Source: an uncultured Collinsella sp.
GTDB taxonomy: Bacteria > Actinomycetota > Coriobacteriia > Coriobacteriales > Coriobacteriaceae
Direction of reading: 5' to 3'
NCBI GenBank assembly: GCA_937969105.1
Contig: CALBUZ010000093.1
Span: 1-11,842 of the forward strand
DNA: 11,842 nt
Shown: positions 1 to 7,427 of the stretch, one piece after another
Layout: every line of letters begins with the position of its first letter
Numbering within the stretch: position 1 is the first letter of the stretch
The notes under the pieces: generated by a model
Seen by the model: the letters and a program-made list of their open reading frames with translations, nothing else
Told to the model about the DNA's origin: nothing
The model's database searches: none
Program-made: the position numbers and the translations under genes

Positions 1-1520
1 CGCGGGTCGTCGCCGCTGATCACGTTGAGGGTCACGCCCTGCTCGTTAAAGTAGCCGATAGTCTCGGCCGCCGAGGTGCGGATCTCATCGCGAATGGTCA
101 CAAAGCCCACGGGCTCGGCCTCGCCCACCATATCGCCGTCGGGCGTAAAGCCGTCCACGCGGGCTACCACAAGCACGCGGCAAGTGTCGGCAAGCTCGGC
201 CACACGATTCTCGACCTGCGCAAATGCGCGATCAGAGAGCACAAACTGCGCGGCACCCATCACATAGGAGCCCTGCGCAAACGACGCGCCGCTCCACTTT
301 TTGGACGACGAGAACGGAATGACCGACAGCGGCTCGGACACCTCGACCGGACGATCGGCGTAGTAGTTGAGCAGCGCCTGACAGGTCTCGTTGGCATCCG
401 CCGAGGTCGCACGTGCCACGTTGGCAAGCGCAAAGTCGAGCACCGTGGTCTCGACAGGGACAGCTGCCTCGTCCGAGTCCGCGCCAAAGCCAACACCCTC
501 AACAGGCAGCGGGTAGGTGCCCTCGACCTCCATACGGCCCGAGGTAATGGTGCCCGTCTTGTCCAGGCACAGCACGTCGACGCGCGCGAGCGTCTCGATG
601 CAGTAAAGCTGCTGTGCCAGCACCTTGCGACGCGCCAGGCGCACCGTGGCAATCGCGAGCACCGACGAGGTCAGCAGCACCAGGCCCTGCGGAATCATGC
701 CCAGCAGGGCACCCACCGTGGACAGCAGCGCCGAAGAAGGCACACGACCGGCCAGCAGCTCGGAGAAGCACCAGGAAAGCGCGCTATCGCCCGGGGTTCC
801 CGCGGCATCCCACAGCTCGCTCACACTCGAGGAAAAGAGCGCCAGACCAAGCGGAATCATGATAATGCTCGCGAACCGCACGATGGCGTTGAGCGCGTTC
901 ATGATCTCGGAATTGACCTTTTTGACGTACTTGGCCTCGTTGTTGATCTTTGCCACGTAGTTATCGGCGCCGACATGGATCACGCGGGCGCGTAGCAGGC
1001 CCGAGTCGATAAAACTGCCGCTCATGAGCTCGGAGCCTGGCTGTTTCTTAATGAGGTCGCCCTCGCCCGTTAGCAGGCTCTCGTTGACGAGCGCCTCGCC
1101 CGACACCACCACGGCGTCGGCGGGAATCTGGTCACCGCGCCCCAGGCGAATGATATCGTCGAGCACGATCTGGTCCAGGTCGAGCTCCACCTCGGCGCCG
1201 TCGCGCACCGCGATGGCCTTCTTAGAGGTGAGCAGCGTAAGCTTGTCGACCATCCGCTTAGAACGCATGGACTGAATGACGCCAATTGCCGTGTTCAAGA
1301 ACACCACGAACAGGAACGTCAGGTTCTTAAACGAACCGGTCAGCAACACCAAAAACGCCAAGACCACGTTGATCAAGTTAAACAGCGTGCAGAGGTTCTC
1401 GATGATGAGCTCTTTGACCGACTTGGTCTTGAGCTCCATGTTGCGGTTGATCTTACCGGCGGCGATGCGCTCCTCGACCTCGGCGGTCGAGAGTCCGCGC
1501 TCGATATCCGTTGTTGCCAT
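1..1520 (-). CDS. P-type cation-transporting ATPase, CtpE/Exp7-like, N-terminal 506 residues (partial)
   Basis: This is an integral membrane pump that should use ATP and an aspartyl-phosphate intermediate to move a cation. The reading frame is open from ATG 1520 to the window start, so the C-terminal part is missing; family members are usually near 800 residues. Visible in order: two hydrophobic segments (about residues 38-60 and 64-83), the actuator-domain TGE at 151-153, a third hydrophobic segment (about 212-231), a fourth with MIPQGL near 276-280, the phosphorylation motif DKTGT with Asp320, and SGDDP near the cut end, matching the hinge motif. PQGL in place of the common PEGL points to the CtpE/Exp7 branch; CtpE of mycobacteria is linked to Ca2+, but the ion here cannot be read from sequence. 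The start has only a weak GGGA upstream. An in-frame ATG at 1532 is an alternative that would add four residues. Confidence 0.9.
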   Translation of the reverse strand, partial: MATTDIERGLSTAEVEERIAAGKINRNMELKTKSVKELIIENLCTLFNLINVVLAFLVLLTGSFKNLTFLFVVFLNTAIGVIQSMRSKRMVDKLTLLTSKKAIAVRDGAEVELDLDQIVLDDIIRLGRGDQIPADAVVVSGEALVNESLLTGEGDLIKKQPGSELMSGSFIDSGLLRARVIHVGADNYVAKINNEAKYVKKVNSEIMNALNAIVRFASIIMIPLGLALFSSSVSELWDAAGTPGDSALSWCFSELLAGRVPSSALLSTVGALLGMIPQGLVLLTSSVLAIATVRLARRKVLAQQLYCIETLARVDVLCLDKTGTITSGRMEVEGTYPLPVEGVGFGADSDEAAVPVETTVLDFALANVARATSADANETCQALLNYYADRPVEVSEPLSVIPFSSSKKWSGASFAQGSYVMGAAQFVLSDRAFAQVENRVAELADTCRVLVVARVDGFTPDGDMVGEAEPVGFVTIRDEIRTSAAETIGYFNEQGVTLNVISGDDP

Positions 1521-1550
1521 ACCACGTCCCATCACGTCGCGTCGGTATAA

Positions 1551-1584
1551 GAAAACCGCCCGGACCATGCGAGGTTCGGACGGT
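1551..1584 (-). terminator. Intrinsic terminator of the tRNA-Arg gene
   Basis: Read on the minus strand, a 12-bp stem with one mismatch and one G-T pair (arms 1584-1573 and 1566-1555) closes a 6-base loop and runs into TTTTC. It begins 12 bases after the tRNA 3' end, so it should end the tRNA transcript before the ATPase gene. Confidence 0.8.
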
Positions 1585-1595
1585 CTTACGTTCGA

Positions 1596-1672
1596 TGGTG
1601 CCCCATGTTGGATTCGAACCAACGGCCTTCTGCTCCGGAGGCAGACGCTCTAATCCCCTGAGCTAATAGGGC
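1596..1672 (-). tRNA. tRNA-Arg, anticodon CCG
   Basis: The minus strand folds into a full 77-base cloverleaf. There is a 7-bp acceptor stem (GCCCTAT with ATGGGGC, one G-T pair), a D arm with GCTC/GAGC, an anticodon stem TCTGC/GCAGA around loop CTCCGGA, a 5-base variable region, and a T arm GTTGG/CCAAC with loop TTCGAAT. Discriminator A is followed by an encoded CCA at 1598-1596. The anticodon CCG sits at 1638-1636 and reads the Arg codon CGG. The gene has its own promoter and terminator, so it is an independent unit between the ATPase gene and the divergent aromatic gene cluster. Confidence 0.97.
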
Positions 1673-1683
1673 GAACGGTAGGC

Positions 1684-1713
1684 ATTATACCCAAGTGCGC
1701 CACGGGCTAACAA
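1684..1713 (-). promoter_or_regulatory. Sigma-70-type promoter of the tRNA-Arg gene
   Basis: On the minus strand a perfect -10 box TATAAT (1689-1684) lies 18 bases after a -35-like TTGTTA (1713-1708). Transcription would start near 1677, a few bases before the mature tRNA 5' end at 1672. Found by matching the consensus by eye. Confidence 0.75.
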
Positions 1714-1765
1714 AATAATAGAAAAAGCTTTGCAATTACGTGGGAGACGCGCCGCGACGGTGCGC

Positions 1766-1795
1766 TTTAGGCGGCAAAAGCGAGTCAGATAGTAT
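1766..1795 (+). promoter_or_regulatory. Possible promoter of the aromatic biosynthesis cluster
   Basis: TTTAGG (1766-1771) and TAGTAT (1790-1795) are 18 bases apart, and TAGTAT overlaps a better -10 match, TATAAA (1793-1798), which lacks a well-placed -35. Transcription would begin around 1802-1806, roughly 70 bases before the aroF start. This is the only AT-rich promoter-like stretch between the divergent tRNA promoter and aroF, but the -35 match is poor and the call is tentative. Confidence 0.35.
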
Positions 1796-1815
1796 AAACT
1801 CTCATGCACATATAT

Positions 1816-1841
1816 AACGGCTCGCGATGCGGGCCGTTTTT
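1816..1841 (+). terminator. Intrinsic terminator in the aroF leader, possible attenuator
   Basis: The arms ACGGCTCGC (1817-1825) and GCGGGCCGT (1829-1837) pair over nine positions with one G-T pair, and A1816-T1838 can extend the stem. The loop is GAT and the 3' side runs into five consecutive T (1837-1841). This is a canonical terminator on the plus strand. No plus-strand gene lies upstream of it in this window, and aroF starts 34 bases later, so it most likely acts on the cluster's own leader RNA. No T-box or Phe/Trp-rich leader peptide was seen. Confidence 0.7.
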
Positions 1842-1874
1842 GCAAGGGTTATCCATCGAGGTGAGAGGCACACC

Positions 1875-2900
1875 ATGATTGCGATTTTAAAGCAGAGCGC
1901 CAGCGACGAGGCCGTAAGCCACATCGTCAGCTGGATCGAGAAAAAAGGACTCAAGACCGACGTCTCGCGCGGCGAGAACGAGACCATCATCGGCCTGGTG
2001 GGCGATACGACCAAGATCGACCCGTTCCTGCTCGAGTCCATGGACGTCGTCGAGCGCGTGCAGCGCGTCTCCGAGCCGTTCAAGCGCGCCAACCGCAAGT
2101 TCCACCCCGAGGACTCCGTCATCGACTGCGGCCACGGCGTCAAGATCGGCGGCGACCAGTTCCAGGTCATCGCCGGCCCGTGCTCCGTCGAGGGCGAGAA
2201 CCTCATCCGCATCGCCCGCCGCGTGAAGGCCGCCGGCGCTACGATGCTGCGCGGTGGCGCCTACAAGCCCCGCACCTCCCCGTACGCCTACCAGGGCATG
2301 GGTCCCGCCGGCCTGGACCTGCTGTGCGAGGCATCCGCCGAGCTCGACATGCCGATCGTCACCGAGATCATGGACCCGCGCGACGTGCAGGTCTTCTTGG
2401 ATAAAAAAATCGACGTCATGCAGATTGGCGCTCGCAACGCCCAGAACTTTCCGCTGCTCAAGGAGGTCGGCAAGACGCAAACCCCGATCCTGCTCAAGCG
2501 CGGCATGTCCGGCACCGTCGACGAGCTGCTTATGGCAGCCGAGTACATTATGAGCGAGGGCAACGACAACGTCATCCTGTGCGAGCGCGGCATCCGCACC
2601 TTCGAGACCCGCACCCGCAACACCTTCGACCTCAACGCCGTGCCGGTGCTGCACCACCTGTCGCACCTGCCCGTCGTCGCCGACCCCAGCCACGCCACCG
2701 GTTATACCCGCTATGTTGAGCCCATGGCGCTCGCCGCGACCGCCTGCGGCGCCAACGGTCTGGAGATCGAGGTCCACGACGACCCGAGCCACGCTTGGTC
2801 CGACGGTGCTCAGGCCCTCACCCCCGACCAGTTCGATGACACCATGCGCCGCATCCGCGCCATCCGCGAGGTCGTCTGCCAAGAGACCGTTCAGGAGTAG
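1875..2900 (+). CDS. aroF: 3-deoxy-7-phosphoheptulonate (DAHP) synthase
   Basis: Condenses phosphoenolpyruvate with erythrose-4-phosphate, the committed first step of the shikimate pathway, in the cytoplasm. The 341-residue product has the architecture of the Thermotoga maritima type: an N-terminal ferredoxin-like regulatory domain (about 1-70, beginning MIAILKQ and including VSRGENETIIGLVGD) and a TIM-barrel catalytic domain. The metal ligands of that family are all in register: Cys103 in GPCSVE, His273 in ADPSHATG, Glu299 and Asp310. KPRTSP and the LKRGM segment of the substrate site are present. ATG 1875 is chosen because GAGGTGAGAGG lies just upstream and the protein then begins as relatives do; an upstream in-frame ATG at 1827 lies inside the leader hairpin and is rejected. 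The N-terminal domain suggests feedback inhibition, by Tyr and perhaps Phe in relatives. First gene of the cluster; tyrA follows after 3 bases. Confidence 0.96.
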   Translation: MIAILKQSASDEAVSHIVSWIEKKGLKTDVSRGENETIIGLVGDTTKIDPFLLESMDVVERVQRVSEPFKRANRKFHPEDSVIDCGHGVKIGGDQFQVIAGPCSVEGENLIRIARRVKAAGATMLRGGAYKPRTSPYAYQGMGPAGLDLLCEASAELDMPIVTEIMDPRDVQVFLDKKIDVMQIGARNAQNFPLLKEVGKTQTPILLKRGMSGTVDELLMAAEYIMSEGNDNVILCERGIRTFETRTRNTFDLNAVPVLHHLSHLPVVADPSHATGYTRYVEPMALAATACGANGLEIEVHDDPSHAWSDGAQALTPDQFDDTMRRIRAIREVVCQETVQE

Positions 2901-2903
2901 CCC

Positions 2904-3818
2904 ATGGGTACGGTGAGAAACGCACGCGTTAACCAGGGTGGCCCCAAGTGCGCCGGCATCGTGGGCCTGGGCCTCATCGGCGGCAGCTTTGCCCGCGGCT
3001 ATGCGCAGGCGGGCGTCCGCGTGCTGGCCTGGGACCCCGATGACGACGTCATGACGGCCGCCAGCATGGGCACCGTTGCCGGCGAGCTCAACGACGAGAC
3101 GCTCGGCGAGTGCGACATCATCGTCCTGGCGTGCTACCCCGAGGCCTGCATCGAGTGGCTCGAGGCGCACGCCCAGGCACTCGCCGACGCCACCGACACC
3201 GAGGCTATCATGGGCCCCGTGGTGATTGACACCGTGGGCGTCAAGGGCATCGTGTGCGAGCGCGCCTTTGAGCTTGCCCGCGAGCACGGATTTTACTTTG
3301 TGGGCGCGCACCCCATGGCGGGCACGCAGTTCTCGGGCTACGCGCATTCCCGCGCCGACCTGTTCCAGGACGCACCGCTCGTGCTTGTACCGCCCGCAGT
3401 GGACGACGCACTTAAGCTGGAGCTTTTGGGCCAGGTGCGCGAGATGGTACGTCCCTTGGGCTTTGGCAAGTTCAGCGTAACGAGCGCCGCCGAGCACGAC
3501 CGCGTCATCGCCTTTACGAGCCAGCTCGCGCACGTCGTCTCCAACGCCTATGTTAAGAGCCCGACCGCTCAGGTCCACCACGGCTTTTCGGCCGGCAGCT
3601 ACCGCGACCTCACCCGCGTGGCGCACCTCAATCCGCAGATGTGGTCCGAGCTCATGATCGACGACGCTGATGCGCTCGCCTTCGAGATTGACCATCTGAT
3701 CGAATCGCTCGGCGCCTACAGTCGCGCCCTTAAGGACCGCGACCAGCGCTATCTGGAGAATCTCCTTGCCGAGGGCGACCGCATCAAGCGCGCGCTCGAC
3801 GACGAGGCCTCCCACTAG
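2904..3818 (+). CDS. tyrA: Prephenate dehydrogenase
   Basis: Oxidatively decarboxylates prephenate to 4-hydroxyphenylpyruvate, the precursor of tyrosine. The 304-residue protein opens its Rossmann domain with GLGLIGGS (21-28), and Asp44 after the second strand favours NAD over NADP. GAHPMAG holds the catalytic-type His136, and EHDRVIAFTSQLAH matches the substrate-binding helix of the TyrA family. The length fits a monofunctional enzyme: there is no fused chorismate mutase and no ACT domain after the catalytic region. It therefore probably uses prephenate made by the mutase domain of PheA in the same cluster. The start at 2904 has CAGGAG seven bases upstream, overlapping the end of aroF, so the two genes are probably co-transcribed and translationally coupled. 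An arogenate-using variant cannot be excluded from sequence alone. Confidence 0.93.
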   Translation: MGTVRNARVNQGGPKCAGIVGLGLIGGSFARGYAQAGVRVLAWDPDDDVMTAASMGTVAGELNDETLGECDIIVLACYPEACIEWLEAHAQALADATDTEAIMGPVVIDTVGVKGIVCERAFELAREHGFYFVGAHPMAGTQFSGYAHSRADLFQDAPLVLVPPAVDDALKLELLGQVREMVRPLGFGKFSVTSAAEHDRVIAFTSQLAHVVSNAYVKSPTAQVHHGFSAGSYRDLTRVAHLNPQMWSELMIDDADALAFEIDHLIESLGAYSRALKDRDQRYLENLLAEGDRIKRALDDEASH

Positions 3819-3854
3819 ACCACCCATCACGCCAGGTCGAAAGGACCGAAGCTT

Positions 3855-4961
3855 ATGGCGATTACCATCGATATCGACACCGCACGCCCCTACCAGGTGC
3901 ATGTGGGCACGTTTTTGCTGGAGCAGGCTGGCCCACTCGTACGCGCCACCGCCGGCGGCACCCGTGCCGTCATCGTGACGGACACCAACGTGGGCCCCCT
4001 CTACCAGATGCCCGTTAAGCAGAGCCTCGAATCCGCAGGCTACGAGGTGAGCATCTACACCTTCGAGGCCGGCGAGGCCCATAAGCGCGCCGAGACCTAC
4101 GTTGCCATTTTGGAGTTTGTAGCCGAGCATGAACTTTCGCGCTCCGACGTGATCGTGGCGCTCGGCGGCGGCGTCGTGGGCGACGTGGCGGGCTTTGTGG
4201 CCGCCACCTACATGCGAGGCTGCAAGTTTGTGCAGATTCCCACAAGCCTGCTCGCCATGGTAGATTCGTCGGTTGGCGGCAAGACGGCCATCGACCTGGC
4301 AGCTGGCAAGAACCTGGCCGGCGCCTTTTGGCAGCCGAGCGTGGTCATCGCTGACGTGGGGTGCCTGGCGACCCTCACGCCCGAGCAGTTCGCCGACGGC
4401 TGCGGCGAGGTCGTCAAGCACGCCGTGATCGCCGACCCCGAGCTCTTCGCCGAGCTGGAGAAGACCCCGCTCACGCTTGAGCTGCTGAACCGCGACGTGG
4501 CCCGTGTGGCGCTCATCATCGCCCGCAATATCGACATTAAGCGCGCCGTGGTCGTTGCCGACGAGCGCGAAACCAATCAGCGCAAGCTCCTCAACTTTGG
4601 GCACAGCGCCGGGCACGCCGTCGAAGCCTGCGAGCACTTTGAGCTCGGCCACGGAAACTGCGTGTCGATTGGCATGGGCATCATCACGCGTGCCGCAGCC
4701 CTGCACGGCATTTGTGACGCCGAGCTGCCCGATCGTATTGAGGAGCTCTGCGCCCGCCACGGCCTCAAGACCCGCTGCGACCTGGATGCCGGTGCCGTCT
4801 TTGCCGAGGCACTCCACGACAAAAAGCGCTCGGGCGACACCATCGACCTGGTAATTCCGCACGACATTGGCCGTTGCAGCATCGACCGCACGCCGCTTTC
4901 TACCTTCCACGATTTAATTGCCGAGGGCCTCGGCCAGAAGGGAGACGTTTCCGCATGTTAG
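3855..4961 (+). CDS. aroB: 3-dehydroquinate synthase
   Basis: Converts DAHP to 3-dehydroquinate, step two of the shikimate pathway, using NAD and a divalent metal. The 368-residue length is normal for the family. The NAD-binding glycine-rich motif GGGVVGD is at 104-110, followed by the family signatures QIPTSLLAMVDSSVGGKT and NLAGAFWQP. The three metal ligands are Glu185 (GEVVKHA), His250 (NFGHSAGHA) and His266 (GHGNCVSIG). The ATG at 3855 has AAAGGA about nine bases upstream and lies 36 bases after tyrA. The 3' end overlaps the aroA start by 7 bases within ATGTTAG, an arrangement typical of translational coupling. No abnormal residues were noticed. Confidence 0.97.
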   Translation: MAITIDIDTARPYQVHVGTFLLEQAGPLVRATAGGTRAVIVTDTNVGPLYQMPVKQSLESAGYEVSIYTFEAGEAHKRAETYVAILEFVAEHELSRSDVIVALGGGVVGDVAGFVAATYMRGCKFVQIPTSLLAMVDSSVGGKTAIDLAAGKNLAGAFWQPSVVIADVGCLATLTPEQFADGCGEVVKHAVIADPELFAELEKTPLTLELLNRDVARVALIIARNIDIKRAVVVADERETNQRKLLNFGHSAGHAVEACEHFELGHGNCVSIGMGIITRAAALHGICDAELPDRIEELCARHGLKTRCDLDAGAVFAEALHDKKRSGDTIDLVIPHDIGRCSIDRTPLSTFHDLIAEGLGQKGDVSAC

Positions 4962-6274
4962 CCCGCATCACCCCGTCCCCGCTCAAGGGCACCGTTCCCG
5001 CCATCGCGTCCAAATCGATGGCGCATCGCCTCATCATCTGCGCCGCGCTTGCCAACGGCGAGACGCACGTGGCCTGCAACACGACCTGCGCCGATATCGA
5101 GGCCACGGTGCGCTGCCTCACGGCGCTCGGCGCCCGCATCGAGACCGTCGAGGACGGCTTCCAGGTCCATCCCACCATGAAAAGCATTGAATTTGGCCTG
5201 CTTAAGGCCCTTGCCGGCGGCACGCTCGACTGCGGCGAGAGTGGCTCCACGCTGCGCTTTATGCTGCCTGTCGCCTGCGCGCTGGGCGCGGAGGCCACCT
5301 TCGTGGGCCAGGGCCGCCTGGGCGCCCGCCCGCTCTCCCCGCTCTCGGACGAGATCATTGCCGCCGGTTGCGACCTGCAGGGCCTGGGCGGTTTTCCGCT
5401 CAAGACAAGCTGCCGTATGCGCCCGGGCACCTTTGTGCTTCCGGGCAACGTGAGCTCGCAGTATATCTCCGGCCTGCTGCTGGCGGCCCCGCTGCTGGCC
5501 CAGCCCTCCTGCGTGCAGGTAACCGGCCTTATCGAGAGCCGCCCCTATATCAACCTGACCATCCAGGCCATGAAGGCCTTTGGTGTCGAGGTCAACGTCG
5601 AGCGTATTCCGGCCAAGGACGGCAAGCCCGAGGTCACGAACTTCCGCGTGAACAGCGGCTCGTACCGCACGCCCGGCAGCGTAGCCGTCGAGGGCGACTG
5701 GTCCAATGCGGCCTTTTGGCTGTGCGCCGGCGCCATCGGCACCGACCCAATCACCGTCGAGGGCGTGTCGCTGAGCTCCGCACAGGGCGACCGCAATGTG
5801 CTCGCCGCGCTTTCGCGCTTTGGCGCCCGCATCGTGCGCTCCACGAACGCCGCCACCGTCCAGTCCGACAAGCTCGCCGGCTTTGAGATGAGCGCCCACG
5901 ACATTCCGGACCTGGTGCCCGTCATCTCGGCCGTGGCATCGCTGGCGCAGGGCCGCACCTTTATCCGCGATTGCGCCCGTCTCCGTATCAAGGAATCCGA
6001 CCGCCTGGTCACCACCACCCACGAGCTCACCGCGCTGGGCGCGCAGGTGCGCATTGCCGGTGACGACCTCATCATCAAGGGCGTCGATGCCCTTACCGGC
6101 GGCGAGGTCGATTCGCACAACGACCACCGCATCGCCATGATGGCCGCCATCGCCGCGAGTCGCGCCACCGGCGAGGTCGTGATCCACGGCGCCGAGGCCG
6201 TCAACAAGTCCTATCCCGATTTCTTCGACCACTACCGCCTATTGGGCGGCAAGGTCACGCTCGAGGAGGAATAG
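4955..6274 (+). CDS. aroA: 3-phosphoshikimate 1-carboxyvinyltransferase (EPSP synthase)
   Basis: Transfers the enolpyruvyl group of PEP to shikimate-3-phosphate, step six of the pathway. The 439-residue protein shows the two-domain EPSPS signatures: SKS with Lys20, GRLGARPL, IPD with Asp319 (equivalent to E. coli Asp313), KESDR with Glu347 and HNDHRIAMM. The PEP-site loop is GESGSTLRF (94-102), which differs from the E. coli GNAGTAMRP: the glycine equivalent to Gly96 (Gly97) and the arginine (Arg101) are kept, while the proline position is Phe102. ATG 4955 is preferred because AGAAGGGAG stands about ten bases upstream and the protein then begins at the first barrel strand; an in-frame ATG at 4874 would lie deep inside aroB. 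It overlaps aroB by 7 bases; aroC starts 1 base after its stop. Confidence 0.96.
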   Translation: MLARITPSPLKGTVPAIASKSMAHRLIICAALANGETHVACNTTCADIEATVRCLTALGARIETVEDGFQVHPTMKSIEFGLLKALAGGTLDCGESGSTLRFMLPVACALGAEATFVGQGRLGARPLSPLSDEIIAAGCDLQGLGGFPLKTSCRMRPGTFVLPGNVSSQYISGLLLAAPLLAQPSCVQVTGLIESRPYINLTIQAMKAFGVEVNVERIPAKDGKPEVTNFRVNSGSYRTPGSVAVEGDWSNAAFWLCAGAIGTDPITVEGVSLSSAQGDRNVLAALSRFGARIVRSTNAATVQSDKLAGFEMSAHDIPDLVPVISAVASLAQGRTFIRDCARLRIKESDRLVTTTHELTALGAQVRIAGDDLIIKGVDALTGGEVDSHNDHRIAMMAAIAASRATGEVVIHGAEAVNKSYPDFFDHYRLLGGKVTLEEE

Positions 6275-6275
6275 C

Positions 6276-7373
6276 ATGTCCTCGACCTTTGGCAACGTCT
6301 TGCACTTAAGCATCTTCGGCCAGTCGCACTCCCCCGCCATCGGCTGCTCGCTCGATGGCGCTCCGGCAGGTATCGCCGTTGACCTGAAGCAGCTGCAGGC
6401 CTTTTTGGACCGTCGCGCCCCCGGCCGCGACGAGACCGCGACCAAGCGCCGCGAGGCCGACGCCGCCCACATTATCGCCGGCATAGTTGATGGGCACACC
6501 ACGGGCGCGCCTATCGCCGCGATCATCGAGAACACCAACACGCGTTCCAAGGACTACTCCGAGCTGCGCCGCAAGCCCCGCCCGGGCCATGCGGATTTCC
6601 CGGCACGCGTGAAGTACCACAACATGCACGACGTCGCCGGCGGCGGACACTTCTCCGGCCGCCTGACGGCGCCCCTGTGCATCGCGGGCGGCATCGCGCT
6701 GCAGGCGCTCGAGGCCCGCGGCATCAAGGTGATGGCGCACGTGGCGCAAATCGGCGGCATCTCCGATCTGCCCATGGACGACATGGTCTATCGCGAGGCC
6801 GACCGCAAGGCGATCCATTCGAACGACCTGCCGTGCATTGACTCCGCAGCTGCCGGTCGCATGCGCGAGGAGATCTTTGCCGCGCGCGACGAGCTCGACA
6901 GCATCGGCGGCATCGTGGAGTGCGGTATCTACGGCCTGCCCGCGGGCATCGGCGACCCCATGTTCGACGGCATCGAAAACCGCATCGCGCAGATCGCGTT
7001 TGGGATTCCCGCCGTGAAGGGCGTTGAGTTTGGCATGGGCTTTGCCGTCGCCGCCATGCGCGGCAGCGAGAACAACGACCCATATCGCATCGATGCCGAG
7101 ACCGGTCAGATCGAGGTCGAGTCCAACAACGCCGGCGGCATCCTGGGCGGTATTTCGACCGGCGCGCCCGTCATGTGGCGCATGGCCGTAAAGCCCACGC
7201 CCTCCATTGGCCGTGAGCAACAGACGGTGGACATGGACGCTATGGAAAATGCCGAGCTCTCGGTCCACGGTCGCCACGATCCCTGCATCGTCCCGCGCGC
7301 CGTCCCCGTAGCCGAGGCAGCCGCAGCGCTGGCCATCTGGGACGCCCTCCTAGAAGACGCCGCCCAGCGCTAA
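6276..7373 (+). CDS. aroC: Chorismate synthase
   Basis: Makes chorismate from EPSP by eliminating phosphate, using reduced FMN as cofactor. The 365-residue length is typical. The family frame is clear: RRAPGRDE, the RPGHAD segment, NNAGGILGGISTG, VKPTPSI and RHDPCIVPRAVPV. Two signatures differ from the textbook forms: FGQSHS (14-19, with the catalytic-type His18) replaces FGESHG, and GGGHFSGRLTA replaces GGGRSSARETA in the flavin-binding region. I believe the same variants occur in many Clostridia-like sequences, so a natural subfamily is more likely than a broken enzyme. The ATG at 6276 has GAGGAGGA five bases upstream, at the end of aroA, giving tight coupling. A GC-rich hairpin follows the stop. 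Confidence 0.95.
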   Translation: MSSTFGNVLHLSIFGQSHSPAIGCSLDGAPAGIAVDLKQLQAFLDRRAPGRDETATKRREADAAHIIAGIVDGHTTGAPIAAIIENTNTRSKDYSELRRKPRPGHADFPARVKYHNMHDVAGGGHFSGRLTAPLCIAGGIALQALEARGIKVMAHVAQIGGISDLPMDDMVYREADRKAIHSNDLPCIDSAAAGRMREEIFAARDELDSIGGIVECGIYGLPAGIGDPMFDGIENRIAQIAFGIPAVKGVEFGMGFAVAAMRGSENNDPYRIDAETGQIEVESNNAGGILGGISTGAPVMWRMAVKPTPSIGREQQTVDMDAMENAELSVHGRHDPCIVPRAVPVAEAAAALAIWDALLEDAAQR

Positions 7374-7381
7374 AAATCTCC

Positions 7382-7401
7382 GGGGGCCAACTCCGGCCCC
7401 C
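7382..7401. repeat. GC-rich hairpin between aroC and pheA
   Basis: GGGGGCC (7382-7388) and GGCCCCC (7395-7401) form a perfect 7-bp stem around a 6-base loop. No T run follows, so it is not a standard intrinsic terminator. It lies in the 54-base gap between aroC and pheA and could slow polymerase or shield the upstream mRNA end. Confidence 0.55.
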
Positions 7402-7427
7402 ACTCCCACCCAGTGAAAGGGGTCCCT

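Noticed and set aside
1751..1775. Inverted repeat GCCGC/GCGGC near the putative aroF promoter as an operator
   Set aside because: Five base pairs with a 15-base spacer is expected by chance in GC-rich DNA.
1827..1874. N-terminal extension of aroF from ATG 1827
   Set aside because: This ATG is in the loop of the terminator hairpin, while ATG 1875 has a strong ribosome binding site and matches where the family's N-terminal domain begins.
1804..1878. A 24-codon frame overlapping the leader hairpin, whose stop overlaps the aroF start
   Set aside because: It has no ribosome binding site and only one Tyr and one Phe codon, so it does not look like an attenuation leader peptide; the overlap is probably chance.
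1887..4910. A 1007-codon open frame on the minus strand opposite aroF, tyrA and aroB
   Set aside because: It is antisense to three genes with clear enzyme motifs. Its Ala/Gly/Val/His-rich product has no recognisable motif and is what GC-biased codons give on the opposite strand.
4958..6232. A 424-codon minus-strand frame opposite aroA
   Set aside because: It is a shadow of aroA without motifs or a ribosome binding site.
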